Below are positions 49,230 through 61,319 of a stretch of DNA of 64,000 nt, piece after piece. This stretch comes from Metallyticus violacea. Lineage: Eukaryota; Arthropoda; Insecta; Mantodea; Metallyticidae. The translations under genes and the position numbers were made by a program. The notes below the pieces were generated by a model. That model saw nothing but the letters and a program-made list of their open reading frames with translations. It searched no databases and was not told where the DNA came from. Numbering within the stretch: the stretch's first letter is position 1; each line of letters starts with the position of its first letter. Location of the stretch: the NCBI GenBank assembly GCA_030762175.1, contig CM060831.1:74340001-74404000 (forward strand), written 5' to 3'.

Positions 49230-50870
49230 TTTCAAATTATTAATTGTTATATTTGCATGGAAGGTGTATTTACACAATTATTCTTAATATTAATTTTTTG
49301 TGCATTGAGTAATTGATTCTTTATTATAAAATCATCATCTAAATTTAAAATCTGAACCTCTGTGGTTAAAATGTGTACAAAGCAAAGGTATGGAAAATTA
49401 ATTTCTTAAAATTTCAATTTATATCACGCTTTTATCTCATTAAAATAATAAATTGTTTTTATACTTAACATAACATATATATTGAGTTTCGGATAGTTGA
49501 ACTGAATAAGAGGAATGTTTGTGCAAGTTTTCCTACAATTATTTTGAAAATTGTCGAAGTTATGAGTAAAAATATATTTTAAGAAACGGGCCAAGCCATT
49601 AATTCAATACACATTTCAAATATATTAAAAAAAATGCCAACACGTGCTTTCACTTTTAAAATCAACTGCATTAACCAGTCGAATAAGTACTTCCTGTTTG
49701 TAACAAGCCTACTACAATGCTTGCAATTTAACAAAATTACTAGAATGAAACGTATTTTTTGATAGCATGAAATTTGAACTAATAATTTATGGATAAAAAA
49801 TTCCCTAGGAGAAAATTGGGCATGACTACTATTAATGAAAATGTCCAAACATTTTTGCAAGCTAAAATGTTTTAATTCATAATCCTGTCAATTTCCAATA
49901 TTAAAACAATTTTTCAATGACGTGAAGCAGAAATTTGTTTCAAAAAAGAAGGCAGAAAATTAAAAAAAATACATTTGGCCTGTTAAACGGATAAGGAATA
50001 TCAAAAAAGTCTGTAACATGTCTCGGTCTTTGCATAGCAAGCACAGAGTGAACAATTGGAATTGGTTAAATAAAGTGGGAGAGTAAGTCACATTAAAGAT
50101 AAATTACCTTGCGTGATCTATGCAAAGCTTATTGTATAGCCGTCCTAAAGAAGTTGATTGCTTTTTTTTTTTTTTCCCTCCTCTACTAACCAGTGCTCTT
50201 TAATTGCAGACCCGGAATGTTAAAAAGTAATTTCAAGAGAAATAGAACGTTGCCTTCAGAAGAACATTATTTTTAAGCTTCTAGTCAAACACTCACTGCT
50301 AAAGATTTTAGCAACGATGCAGGAATTAAATTCGTTTTGCAAATGAGCCGCAAATTCAATGGCGAATAAATTATGCAGATTCAGCTTCTCAGATTGAGAA
50401 AAACATTCGGGGAAAAAGTTCACGCAGAGTTCAGCTTCTCTAACAGCGGAATATTCCAAGAACGTTTGACGTAATCATCTGATAACATGCGAGCTGGTAG
50501 ACTGCATTCGCTTTTTACTTACGAAAGGAAAAACAAACAAGCGACAATCACATTTCCATAAGTGGATTCAATAAGAGAAATTTAAGTAACTATACTTTAT
50601 CGATCTCTGAATGATAAAATGTTATATTGCTAATATTACGGAGTACATGTTAGAAATTTGTGTTATGGTTGGTAAATAATGAAGATATATTTATGTCTTT
50701 TTTCATTAAATTTGTCTCAACACCAGTAGAAAAGTTCAAATGAACATTTGTACGTTATTTTTAAACTGTGAGATTATGGTGGTGGGCTGTTATATCCTTA
50801 AACAAGACCAGTTATTAATTTATAATTGTTATACTGTATTAATCGAAATATTAAGTGAAACATTTTTGCA
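49230..50870. other. A+T-rich noncoding stretch
   Basis: No gene recognised. Minus-strand frames at 49860-49579 and 50459-50256 are open for 93 and 67 codons but lack known motifs. Poly-T at 50162-50176. Confidence 0.4.
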
Positions 50871-50912
50871 TATCATACTTGCTGCTGGTAGACCTTGAAA
50901 TGGTTTAACAAA

Positions 50913-51199
50913 ACCTTGTGGTCTAGTGGTAACCCTACTTGCCTCGTAGACCCAAGATCGCGGGTTCTATACCGACCAGAATCGTTGATTTTTTTTTGGG
51001 GGGGGGGTAAAATCATAAGAATGGCTTCCTTCGGGAGGGAAGTAAAGCCGTGGTTCCCTTGTCGTAGATTTACGGCAGGAAAAAGAACCTCAAGAATTAA
51101 AGAAGAGACCTCTGAAAAAATTTTATCGGTCATTTCAGTTCTGAATTGAATGGAAGGCTAACGATTTGGATATTAAAGAGCGTCCGTAAATAAACCAAA
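50913..51199 (+). mobile_element. tRNA-derived SINE, family 1, copy K
   Basis: GGTCTAGTGGTAACC, B-box GGGTTCTATACC, a poly-G of ten (50998-51007) in place of the usual CGGGCG, body and tail as in the family. The 5' flank (TAGACCTTGAAATGGTTTAA) matches that of copy M; the 3' flank matches that of copy J. Confidence 0.9.
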
Positions 51200-51950
51200 T
51201 CGACGTCCATTGGTCATTGATACAAAATATATTTTATAAACAATTTTTTATTTACTTGCAGATAGCTAAATAAACCGTTAAATAAACTTTGAATAGAAAT
51301 AGGAAATGGAAACATTTATTCCTCATGAGAAATTCATTTATTGATTGATTTATTTATGGACGCTCATTAACATCTCAGGTCATCAGCGTCCCATTCAACT
51401 GAGGGCGTGAAACGGCCGACAAATTTTGCTCAGAGGCCTCTCTTTCAGGCTTGAGGTTCTTTTTCGTGCCGCAAATGTACGACACGGGGCCCACGGCTTT
51501 ACTTCCCTTCCGAAGGAAGCCATACTTAGGATTTTTACGCCCGAAAAAAATCCATCGGTCCTGGCCGGGTTTGAACCCGCGTTCTTGGGTGTAGGAGGCA
51601 AGTATGGTAACCACTACACCCCAGGACCGACAAAATCCATTTAAGTACAATATTATATAATGTATCAATTACTATTAGGTTTAGGTATTTAGTACTTTTT
51701 GGAGGTTATGGAAGAGGTCTTGTGACGGGTCAAATTCATTGGAGTGGCGATCTAATTTTTCTGTAAATACGTGGTTGATAAATGGCATTCTTTAAGAGGG
51801 GTATATGCATATTTGACACTTGAACATATATATTAATTTAATATTTTCTATTCTATATGGAATATTAAAGTGAAACTTTGCTCTTAATGTGAAAACCTGC
51901 TATTTAATACTGAATAAAAGTATTCTCATATGTAATTTAATTTTAAAACT
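51200..51950. repeat. Duplicated flank, copy 2, split by SINE L
   Basis: Partner of 48760-49225, holding the same blocks in order; longer because SINE copy L lies inside. Confidence 0.85.
51341..51632 (-). mobile_element. tRNA-derived SINE, family 1, copy L
   Basis: Well-preserved full-length inverted copy. Target-site duplication AAATTCATTTA (51330-51340) and AAATCCATTTA (51633-51643), one mismatch. The head folds as a tRNA-like cloverleaf end: GGTCCTGG pairs with CCAGGACC. ORFs on both strands across it are not genes. Confidence 0.95.
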
Positions 51951-52039
51951 ATATATATATATATATTCCTGTGGTGCCCCAGTAGTAAAAATGGGCTTCT
52001 GCTGATAGACCTTGAAATTGGTTTTAACAACACACGGGT

Positions 52040-52322
52040 TGATACTGGTGGTCTAGTGGTAACCATACTTGCCTCGTAAACCCAAGGTCGGGAATTCGAA
52101 CTGGGCCAGGGTCGATCGGCTTTTCCGGTGTAAAAATCCTTAAGTATGGATTCCTTCGAAGAGGAAGTAAAATTGTTGGTCTCGTGTCGTAGATTCACGG
52201 CACGCAAAAGAACCTCAAGCCTGAAAGAAGAGGCCTCTGAGTAAAATTTATCGGCGTTTCACGCCCTGAATAGAATGGGACGCTAATGAGATGTTAAAGA
52301 GCGTCCTTAAATAAAATAAATA
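52040..52322 (+). mobile_element. tRNA-derived SINE, family 1, copy M
   Basis: A-box TCTAGTGGTAACC, B-box-like GGGAATTCGAACTGG, family body, tail AGCGTCCTTAAATAAAATAAAT. The upstream 35 bases match those before copy K. Confidence 0.9.
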
Positions 52323-52324
52323 TA

Positions 52325-54045
52325 AATAGCAGGAAACGCAATGGTTTCTAGAGAAGCTTTTGTTCAAAACATTATTAATTTATAAACACAATTAATTTCC
52401 AAAATAAAAGTTCTTTAAATATATAATAGTTACATTATCTAAAATAACAAAACATCGATAAACTTTATTCTTGCGTAGTTACCTACTGACCTAATATGAA
52501 ACAATGCAAAGCTCTTTAAAATAAGTCTAGTATACACTTTCAGTGCAAAAATATATATTGCGATGCAAGTGAAGAAATTTTTAAAAATTCCAGCGAAATG
52601 ACCTACTCCGTATTATTTTGTCGACAAACCTCATTTAAACAATTGTGTTTTAAATTTTAAATATTGCTGGTATTTGCTTAACAGATTAAATTTTCTGCTG
52701 TTAAGAGAGTTTTGAATATCGCTGCTAAGGTAATATTGACGTTGGACTGTTTTGTTTCAGTTAGAGAATAAAATTAAATTTGCCGAGAAGATTTTGCATA
52801 AGGGAAAGGATATTCGTCCAACTTGCGAAGATGTAGCAATTTCATCAACATCTCGGGAAATAAATTAAACTTTCAGCTTAAAATGTACGCATCATACTGC
52901 TTCGCTAACATTAAAGGCTTCATTTGATTTGTGCTGTATATAACAGCATTGATATTTCTTTTGTTTTTATAGTCACCAAACAATATGTAATACTGCCAAC
53001 TTAAGAAGCAGTAAATAAGTAATGTAGGATCATACAAAGTATAATATATTTCAATTCTAAGACCGTGCAAAAATAATATACACATATGTTCGTTAAGTGG
53101 ATAAAATTATCTAGGAATTAAAAAAAAAAAAAAACATGATTGTCTCGCTTATTCTAAATTTTTCCTGTGTTTTTACACCGCACTTACCTCATTCGTAGCT
53201 TAATATATTATTAGTACAAAGAAATAAAAAAGTCAACTATTTTTATTGTTCTATTCGAGGACAGAGGTGTAATTATATACATAAAAATCGTATTTAAAAT
53301 AATAGAAAATTACGATATAAATCAAATTTTGGTGATAAGTACGAACACTCCTAAAATGGAACATTAATCAAGTTTTAAAGCAATCAAATTTATAAGGTTT
53401 AAACTAGGATTCAGTTTTTTAGGTTAGAAATACTTTACTTTTATTTACATATATACACGCCTTCGTATTGAGCATTGCGCAAGTTTTAAATAGGGAGGAA
53501 GTATTTAACTTAATATTTAGTAAATGTCATAGTATAAATTATGTTCTTTGATAGGAGGAGGAAAATTAGAAAATAATTAGAAGAAGAAAAAAAAGTCTTT
53601 TTTTCTCCCCCCTTTTCCAATTAGTGTCTAAAAAGTGAAATAGCGAATTATTGAGATAGGAACAAAGGTTTCACCTATTGTAAATAAATTTATATTGCAT
53701 TCAATTTTTGAAGGGTCATAATATTTTTTAATTGTTAATATTGCATACATACTTTGATCAGAAATCTGATATTTTTAAAAAGTACATTAAAAAGTTAGTG
53801 GTACAAGAAACAATTGTATGTCGTTGCTAAGGCACAATGTAGCCTCTCTCTCGTTTGATGTTTCGATGTAAACGATCAATTTCTATTGTTTCGGTTTAAA
53901 CAGTTACTTATACAAATTTTATTGAACAGTTCTCTAATAAGAGATAATGACATAACCCTTTTGACATGCAAGGAAATGGGATAAATCAAGCTATCCGGAA
54001 AACTGTGGCATTTTATTTTTCTAAATAAATTTCGAAATTTTAGCA
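52325..54045. other. A+T-rich noncoding stretch
   Basis: Nothing recognised; poly-A at 53121-53134. Confidence 0.4.
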
Positions 54046-54046
54046 C

Positions 54047-54211
54047 TTCTGTGACCAGGAAGTAGCGTTTGCGATTATTAACCCGCAGGTCCTGAATTCA
54101 TTCGATCTGTCTGGATAAGATTTTTCGGAGTTATCTTTGCTCTAAGAACCTTGAATGTCAGAATAGTTATAAGGTGCCTCATTTGCGCCATTATAAATTA
54201 ATTTCATTCAT
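54047..54211 (+). mobile_element. Possible degenerate tRNA-derived retroposon
   Basis: AGTAGCGTTTGCGATTATTA then AACCCGCAGGTCCTGAATTC and ATTCGATC resemble an eroded tRNA-type head (A-box and B-box spacing about right). Weak; ends at the target site of SINE N. Confidence 0.25.
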
Positions 54212-54223
54212 CCCTATAGACTA

Positions 54224-54521
54224 TTTTGTTGATTTGTTTTATTTACGGACTCTCTTTAACATCTCAGGTCATTAGTGCCCCATTGAATCCAGAGCGTGAA
54301 ACGGCCGGAAAATGTTGCTTAGAGGCCCCTTCTTTCAAACTTGGGGTTCTTTTACGTGCCGTAAATCTAGTACATGGGACCCAAGGCTTTACTTCCCTTC
54401 CAAAGGAAGTCATATTTAGGATTTTTACGCCCGAAAAAATCCATCTAACTTGGCTGAGATTGAACCGGCGATCTTGGGTTTACGAAGCAAGTATGGTTAC
54501 CAATAAACCATCAGGACCGAC
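54224..54521 (-). mobile_element. tRNA-derived SINE, family 1, copy N
   Basis: Full-length inverted copy with a perfect 12-base target-site duplication, CCCTATAGACTA (54212-54223 and 54522-54533). Confidence 0.96.
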
Positions 54522-54667
54522 CCCTATAGACTAACCTACAGTATTCAGGTTCATAAACCGCAAATTTTGCTTTTAAGATCAACGCAGTCAAAGTGAAAAT
54601 ATAAAAAAAACAGTACAAGTTTTTAAATGTTTTGTAATTTGTTGTAATCATAAAAACCGTTATTTCT

Positions 54668-54691
54668 TTTTTTTTTTTTTTTTTTTTTTTG
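54668..54691. repeat. Poly-T tract
   Basis: About 24 T in a row with no recognisable retroposon attached on either side. Confidence 0.9.
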
Positions 54692-54844
54692 TAGAAATCA
54701 GAAAATGGAATATGGTCAACTTATGATAAAACTCTATGGTCAAGAAATATTTTAAGAAATCAAGTTTTACATGTATGGAACAACAAAACCTTTACAAAAT
54801 TAATAAATTCGTCATACAGTTCAAGTTATTAAAATGGAAAGTTC

Positions 54845-55137
54845 ATTTTTTTTTTTTCCAATGATTTATTTATGGACGCTCTTTAACAGCTCAGGTCATC
54901 AGCGTCCCATTCAACTCAGGGCGTGAAGCGGCCGACAAATTTTGCTTAGAGGCCTCTTTTTCAGGCTTGAGGTTCTTTATCGTGACGTAAATGTACGACA
55001 CGGGACCCACTGCTTTAGTTTCCTTCCGAAGGAAGCCATACTTCGGATTTTTACGCCCCGAAAAAATCCATCGGTCCTGGCCGGGTTCGAACCCGCGATC
55101 TTGGGTAGCAAGTATGGTAACCACTACACCACCGACT
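54845..55137 (-). mobile_element. tRNA-derived SINE, family 1, copy O
   Basis: Inverted copy with a poly-A tail (seen as poly-T at 54846-54857) and target-site duplication GAAAGTTC (54837-54844 and 55138-55145). The head is slightly shortened (TTGGGTAGCAAGTATGG). Confidence 0.93.
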
Positions 55138-55149
55138 GAAAGTTCTTAA

Positions 55150-58100
55150 ATAACTGAAGGCGATCGGCATATTCCACAAAGCATAAACAACATGCTCATT
55201 CAGTTAACACAAAAATTAGTTAAACATATATATATATACATATATACATACATATATATGTGTATATTAATTTATTACATTTATTAATTTATTACACGTA
55301 ACTTTAACTTATTGCCTTATACTAAACGTTTGTTAATTATGTATAGTTTTCAGAAAAGTATGTACAATTTTCAGAAAACAGAAACTAAAACAAGGCAAAT
55401 AAAACTATACACTTTCCAATCAATTGCATTAGCCACGTTATAAATTTATTTAAATGTAAAGGTAAAAAATGGTTGCTTACACACGTATGGCAAAATGAAT
55501 TTACATGAAAGTTTTAAACGCATTGCGTGCACAAAATTTTCCCCAGTTTATCCTTGTACATTTATATCTCATATCTCCCGGGTTACAATAAAATTGAAGG
55601 TTAACTCAACAAGGTATCAAGAGTTTTAAAAATATACTAAATTATGATACATATCGACAGTAAATACTTTTAAACAAAACTTACGCTCATAAAGGCTTTT
55701 TTATTTTAATATGATTTAATAAATTGCGTCGAATGTCAATTTTGAGGCTTTAAATTCAGTTTCACAGTTTTTTTTTATTTGCTTTATAAAATCAGCATAT
55801 TTTGTACAATTTGAGGAACGGATAATTATTTGAAAGTTTTCACTTATGTTAGCAAACAACAAAATAAGTTAAAACCTAATAATCTGAGATCGAACTGAGA
55901 TTAACGATTATTATATATTTTCCCATTTACGCACATGCTGTGAGTGCAAATATATATTTTTATCAGAATAAATAATTGTGCAAAAATAAGATAAAAGCTG
56001 TTTCTTTAGAGGTAAAATGTTTGACCAGCACTATTAATATTATTATATTTAATTGCAAGGTGTACATTTTCCTCAAGTGGCAATACCTTTAACAAACATC
56101 AGTGGTAGCGAGGTATGTTTACGTCATAACATGTTTTGCTTGCTTGTCAAGGTCGAATGTGGCTAGCGTGGCAGATGATCATCGTAGAACAGTTTACTGT
56201 AAACAACACTATAAATAGCGGACATGTAAACTACAGTGTCGGTTGTTGTACGTTCCCCACCTCGAGTTATAAACTATGTTTACGTTTTACACCTATTTCC
56301 TCTTATTTAATTTTCAATGCTGGAACACCAGCTTGATGAATGGTAGTATAATTCTTGGACCTGAATGCTTGCCGCAAAACGCGTTTGTTTTGCAAAATTT
56401 TATTTTAAATTACATATCACAGTGAGAAATAGACGAGGTTAAGTTTATTCTTAGCTCTTCACTAATCACAACTGTTTCAATTGTTTACTACAGGTTAAAC
56501 AAAGTAGCATCGGCACACCGAAGTCCAAGGAGAACAAATCAAACGCCCCAACAGATTGTGGGAAACCATCACCATATTCGTGGAAGTTATACTTAACAAT
56601 ATAAACCGCGTTCCCATGTGACTAATGCTTAAATAAAGGGAACCGACCAATGCACAGAGTTGGTACTAAAGTACGAACCTTTCGTTTTCTCGTAGATGAG
56701 TTGACATAGCAAAGTTTTAAAACGTTCTTTATTGGATAAAAATATTATTTGTTAAACTTTTACATTATTGATCAAAGTTAATTTTTAAGAATGTTTTTTA
56801 TAAGATAATTCGATTCATCTCGGGATGTCAAACCTGCATTTTACAGTATGATGTCTAAATGCATGGACCCACCCGCCTTAAGCAACTGCAGTTATATTAG
56901 TACGCTTGCCATTAGTAAATGTTAAATTACTAAACATATTCATAAAAAATTAAAATTATGTATAGGAATAGAAGCATTTACAACGAATTAAATACCATAC
57001 TAATAAAAACAAATATATAAAATATATCAATACGAGACAAATGACATTTGTTATTTTTGCGTTTTCCAGAGGGATAATATTTATTTTAACGTAATATATT
57101 ATTATACTATAACGATATGAACACACTTTCTACCTAAAAAGGTAGAATATACTGGAACTAAAACATCTATGCACGGAAATAAATAAAAATGTATACGTTC
57201 CGGCGGGGAGACATGATTCCGTAATTCCCCTATACACGCTCAACATATAAACAGCTATACTAGGAAAACGCAATAGTACAAATAATCTCTTCAATTCATT
57301 GGAACAGTTGAAGTGGTTTGGCCGCATAACTTCATAACCCACAACGTGTTTGGATGGGGCGGTGGTTTATCGAAAACTCCGATTATACGCATTTTTCTCA
57401 AACTATAGTATAAATGTACTACCTAATATACATTTATTTGTTAAAGTAACTCACCATTATACTATAGTATGTTTTTATTTTCTTTTATTACGTCCGATTC
57501 CATTGCAGTGTTTAGCCAATGCTTCGCGGATAGAATGGATTTCGACGCCAGTATCACTTACACCATATCTTTCTCATAGTTCAACTTGTGTGTGGTGGTC
57601 CAATGGGCCCTATAGGAAACTTTTTTATCATTTTTATTTTTTTTATTTAATCAAACATTCAGACCAAAATTGAAAAAGCAGAACTCAACTGAATAATTTC
57701 GGAGCTGTTAGGATTGAATGTGGTGTGTTTTAAATTACAAGCTGTCCGTTGTTGTTCTGTGCGCTGTATTGGCGGTGGAAACATTTTTCTTTCTTTCTTG
57801 CGGCTCGGATTTTACGGAACATCAAAATATCAACAATTACTCCACCAGTTTAACTTAAATGCATAATATTTTGTAGATATATTGCTAATCGTTTGTGTTA
57901 ATGACTGAACAAATATAAAAATGTATCTAGTATTAAAAAACGATATTATAATCATTAATATGCACACGTTTGTCGTTCACTTTTACAAAAAAAATGTATT
58001 TTAGACAAGATGCAAAAGCGTATACTAGACACAACCGTAAACCAACACAGTTGTGTTTTTCTTGTGAATATTTTGATATTTGTATATCTCCAGCGTGCCA

Positions 58101-58280
58101 ATGCACGCACAATTTAGCTTAGCGATCCGCAAGGGACTCCTAAAGCCCTAATGCGCGTAAGCCAGAAGGCCGCGTTTGCCACATAAAATATCATAAAGAA
58201 TTCCGTACAGAAGAAAAAAGGTACGGGCGAGGTTGTGGTGTTGAATACAAATACAAGCGAGGAAGATAATGTATTGCCCC
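55150..58280. other. A+T-rich noncoding stretch
   Basis: No gene or repeat family recognised. A TATA-like TATAAATA at 56210-56217 follows an inverted GTTTAC/GTAAAC pair (about 56192-56204), but no transcript is evident. A small hairpin (TTCTACCT/AGGTAGAA) at 57128-57147. Confidence 0.4.
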
Positions 58281-58286
58281 ACTTAC

Positions 58287-58389
58287 TGTCTCGTGCAGCA
58301 TCCGCAGTGCTAAGAAGAAGGGCGCACAAGGTGAGTAGAGTGATGGTGGCCCGGGGATGACGGCCTACCATTTCCGCCGTCTTATACAT
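58287..58389 (-). CDS. Candidate first coding exon with signal peptide
   Basis: Minus-strand exon of 34 codons plus one base, starting at the ATG at 58389 (a second in-frame ATG at 58371, in the context GGAAATGG, may be the real start). It encodes a basic N-terminus (VGRHPRA), then a hydrophobic run (ITLLTLCALLLSTADA), and a likely cleavage after ADA. This is the form of a secretory signal peptide. It ends at A followed by the donor GTAAGT (58286-58281), leaving phase 1. A short upstream frame (ATGGCGAAGAGGACGGTGTGGTAG) precedes it. The following exon was not found in the window. The gene is not identified; it would be a secreted or membrane protein. The open frame continues past the donor to 58114, but that part would be intron. 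Confidence 0.45.
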
Positions 58390-58399
58390 CTTAGACAAC

Positions 58400-59450
58400 A
58401 GCTACCACACCGTCCTCTTCGCCATACTCTCACAGCTACATCTCACCATTCCGCTCACTCAAGGAGTTCTTTGAAAATTTATTTGTTTTCTTTATTCAGT
58501 AAACACCCACGAGCATTTTGACGAGGAAGACAATTCGCAGGTATTCACTACACGGACATCAAGGTGGTGTTAGCTTAGGAATCCAAACTGTTAAATAACA
58601 CGGAAGAGTCGCAACACATTTCAATTATTGGGGCCACGTAAGCAATTCACATTAACCCAAATGTTGCCACTAGTTTGCTTTTTTTGAAGTTTCACGTCTA
58701 CACTATTAAGTTTTCTACGAAATCTTCAGACACTAAATAGGTAACCAAACACTTTTAAATTTTTTGAATTTTATTTCTACACGACAGTAGAAATGCAGCA
58801 ACTTTTTAAACTCTTATTTACATTCACAAGGTTAATACGAAACATGCAGTCCACACAGAGATATCTTCAAAAAACACACCGGCAATCAACTGGTTATTTA
58901 ATAACGATTACACATACGGCTTAAAACTTGAGTGCTAATAGAAAAAAATGTTACGGAGTGTGCACACACACCAACACACGCAGACTCTTAGTAGCCACGT
59001 TAAATGTTAAACGGGTACTTCCATATGGCATTTGGCCTCCAACGAATTTGTATGCAGATGACAGCAGAGCACTTGCGGATTAACTTGCTCGTCTTGCATC
59101 ACGAAACGCTGCTTGCGAGGTTAATTAAGTGAAATTGATGCATTGTCTGTTAAGGTTAATGCATTACCACTCTTGACCGCACTTCTTTCCATATTTTTCC
59201 CCATTATACTTCAATTTCTCGTTCTTTAAAACTGGCATCTTTGAACGCAGCGGGCGCGCAATCTAAAGTCAAAAAATCATTCGTCATTTGCTATTTTATA
59301 AAATACTTTTCTCACTTTTATAAATATTGTTACTCCGCCATCTATTTCTTAAATTTTATTATTTTGTTTTTTTTTCTTCTTCTTTAATTAAGTACAAATT
59401 GTTACATTACAAAGAGAAATTGTTTTCTTTCCCTTTCCGAGTATATTTCT
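58400..59450. other. Possible 5' UTR or upstream region of the signal-peptide exon
   Basis: No coding recognised. It lies between the candidate exon and the CpG-rich segment on the minus strand. Confidence 0.3.
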
Positions 59451-59454
59451 AAAG

Positions 59455-59715
59455 AGGACACAGTGTTTTCACTGACACCACAGCACGCACCGAACTACCA
59501 TTCGCCCGTACGCACGCACATGGTACACGGAGTAAGAAAGAGGAGGGTGAAACCACGGCCCCCGAGATCACGGTTTGGCTTGGCCTTCCTTCACTCCAGC
59601 GTCGCACCGCAACACTCGCTAGACTGAGCGCCTCGTCTCGACGCCACCGCCCGCCTAGCGCAACAACGCATGCGTGTTCTGCTTCACTCGAAATTTTCGA
59701 GTGACCGCGGAGACT
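59455..59715 (-). promoter_or_regulatory. CpG-rich candidate promoter segment
   Basis: The richest concentration of CG dinucleotides in the window (for example CGCCACCGCCCGCCTAGCGC near 59642), against an A+T-rich background. It lies about 1.1 kb upstream of the minus-strand signal-peptide exon, so it may be its promoter or 5' UTR. It contains a short palindrome (CACTCGAAATTTTCGAGTG, 59684-59702). The 99-codon minus-strand frame here is Arg/Ser/Val-rich and probably a by-product of the base composition. Confidence 0.4.
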
Positions 59716-59769
59716 CGTGTTCCACACTAGATTTATAAAGAGAAACAAGATGTTGGGTGCAGGCAGTTA

Positions 59770-61315
59770 AACCTCAACACTTCCTACCGTGTTCACGATG
59801 AAAAGTTTGCCCTAGTCATTTCACAAATCTTATGTTCTCAACTGGAGTCAAAATTTTCTATATTGTCATTGCCAAGTTTAATAAAATTGTGATGCTCTAC
59901 CTCATAAAAGTATAAAAACAATTGTACAATGTTTTCATTACACGTTCACCGACAATTTTGCACATGGCGATGCTAAGAAAGCAAATTTATTGAACAAATT
60001 GTGCTAATAATACTAATTCTATATTTATGAAAGTAATTTGGGGCAGTAACTTCACATTTTTTACCTTTATATAATTTTTATTTAGTTACAAAAAAGTCAT
60101 CTTTCAATTCTAATTATTTTCTGAAAGTAAATGTAAAATATAGATAAAGACACCTCCAATTTAAACTTGAAATTTACATTTTTAAACAATATTTATTGAT
60201 CCTTTCTGTTTGTTCCAAGAATATCCCTATTGGGCTGTATCTGATACAAATATTTTGCTATGATTTTTACAGCTGTCCCAGAGAGATTTACTAGGTACTG
60301 ATACAGAAAGTGACAGGTTATGAAAGCAATTTTTTAAGGTGGAATCTTTAACACAGCAAATGCATATGAACTCGGGTATCATAAAACCCTAAAAAATTAT
60401 TTTTGTTTTGAAATAAGTATACTATATAAATAGGATTAACAGAGCTGTGACTATGTGAAGTCAAATAGTTCTTTACTTACGACTTTGAAGAACATAACCC
60501 CAAAAAGACTAATACTAGATATTTCAAAAGGTTTATATCACAATAAATAGCACATATTTTACAAATGCTTGGCAAAAACATGTGTAAATACAGTGAGGTT
60601 ATTTGAGTTGTGGGCCAACTGTGCGCTTTTTTCAGTACGCAGCTGCGCTCTACTAGTAACTCAAATGACTTCAGTGCACAATTTTAATGTTCTGGATCAA
60701 GAACTACTGCAAAATAATACTTTTGTTAAATTATACTTAAAACACTCCGTTCTTACTGGTTGCGTCCACGTTGGTACAAGAAAGAAGTACGTTGCACTAC
60801 TCTGACTTGAGATTGGGTATGTGATAACTCGTGGCATTCAAGACGGACATAAGTATCACATTTCTCGGTATGAAATTGTTTTTATTTCTATAATCGGTAA
60901 CCTTGGAGTACACATTTGAACTGTACATTTATTTAATAATTTAAGATTATGTATTTTTACTTTTCATTTTAATATTCTCTTCTAATCTTTTATTTTACAA
61001 ATCATCATGTCCCTCAACATATGGGTTTTAAAATGAGTATTTTTTTTTTTTTGAGATTTCTATTTTAAAGAGCTATTATATCTATAAAATAAAATAATCT
61101 AAATAAAATACCATAACTTTGTCCAAAATTAGACCCAAGAATGTGTAATATTGGAAAAAAATGCAATTAATGTCGTATTTCACAAAAATATAGTATAGCT
61201 TATATGTAATGCTATAAAATATGTGTTAACACTTAAAAAAGTACGTCACGCAGGAGCTGCATCCCTAAGCGAATTCCTCATCAAGTCGAATTTGTGCACC
61301 GGGGTAGAGAAATTG
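59770..61315. other. A+T-rich noncoding stretch
   Basis: Nothing recognised; a plus-strand frame at 60569-60805 lacks motifs. Confidence 0.4.
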
Positions 61316-61319
61316 GTAC

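Noticed and set aside
49579..49860. 93-codon minus-strand frame
   Set aside because: Composition follows the A+T-rich background; no domain or signal recognised.
51375..51668. Overlapping ORFs on both strands with recurring peptide text such as MASFGREVKPW
   Set aside because: They are translations of the SINE body; the same peptide recurs at every SINE copy and is not a gene family.
59449..59748. 99-codon minus-strand frame in the CpG-rich segment
   Set aside because: GC-rich DNA has few stops, and the frame starts outside the segment without a good start context. Better read as promoter or 5' UTR.
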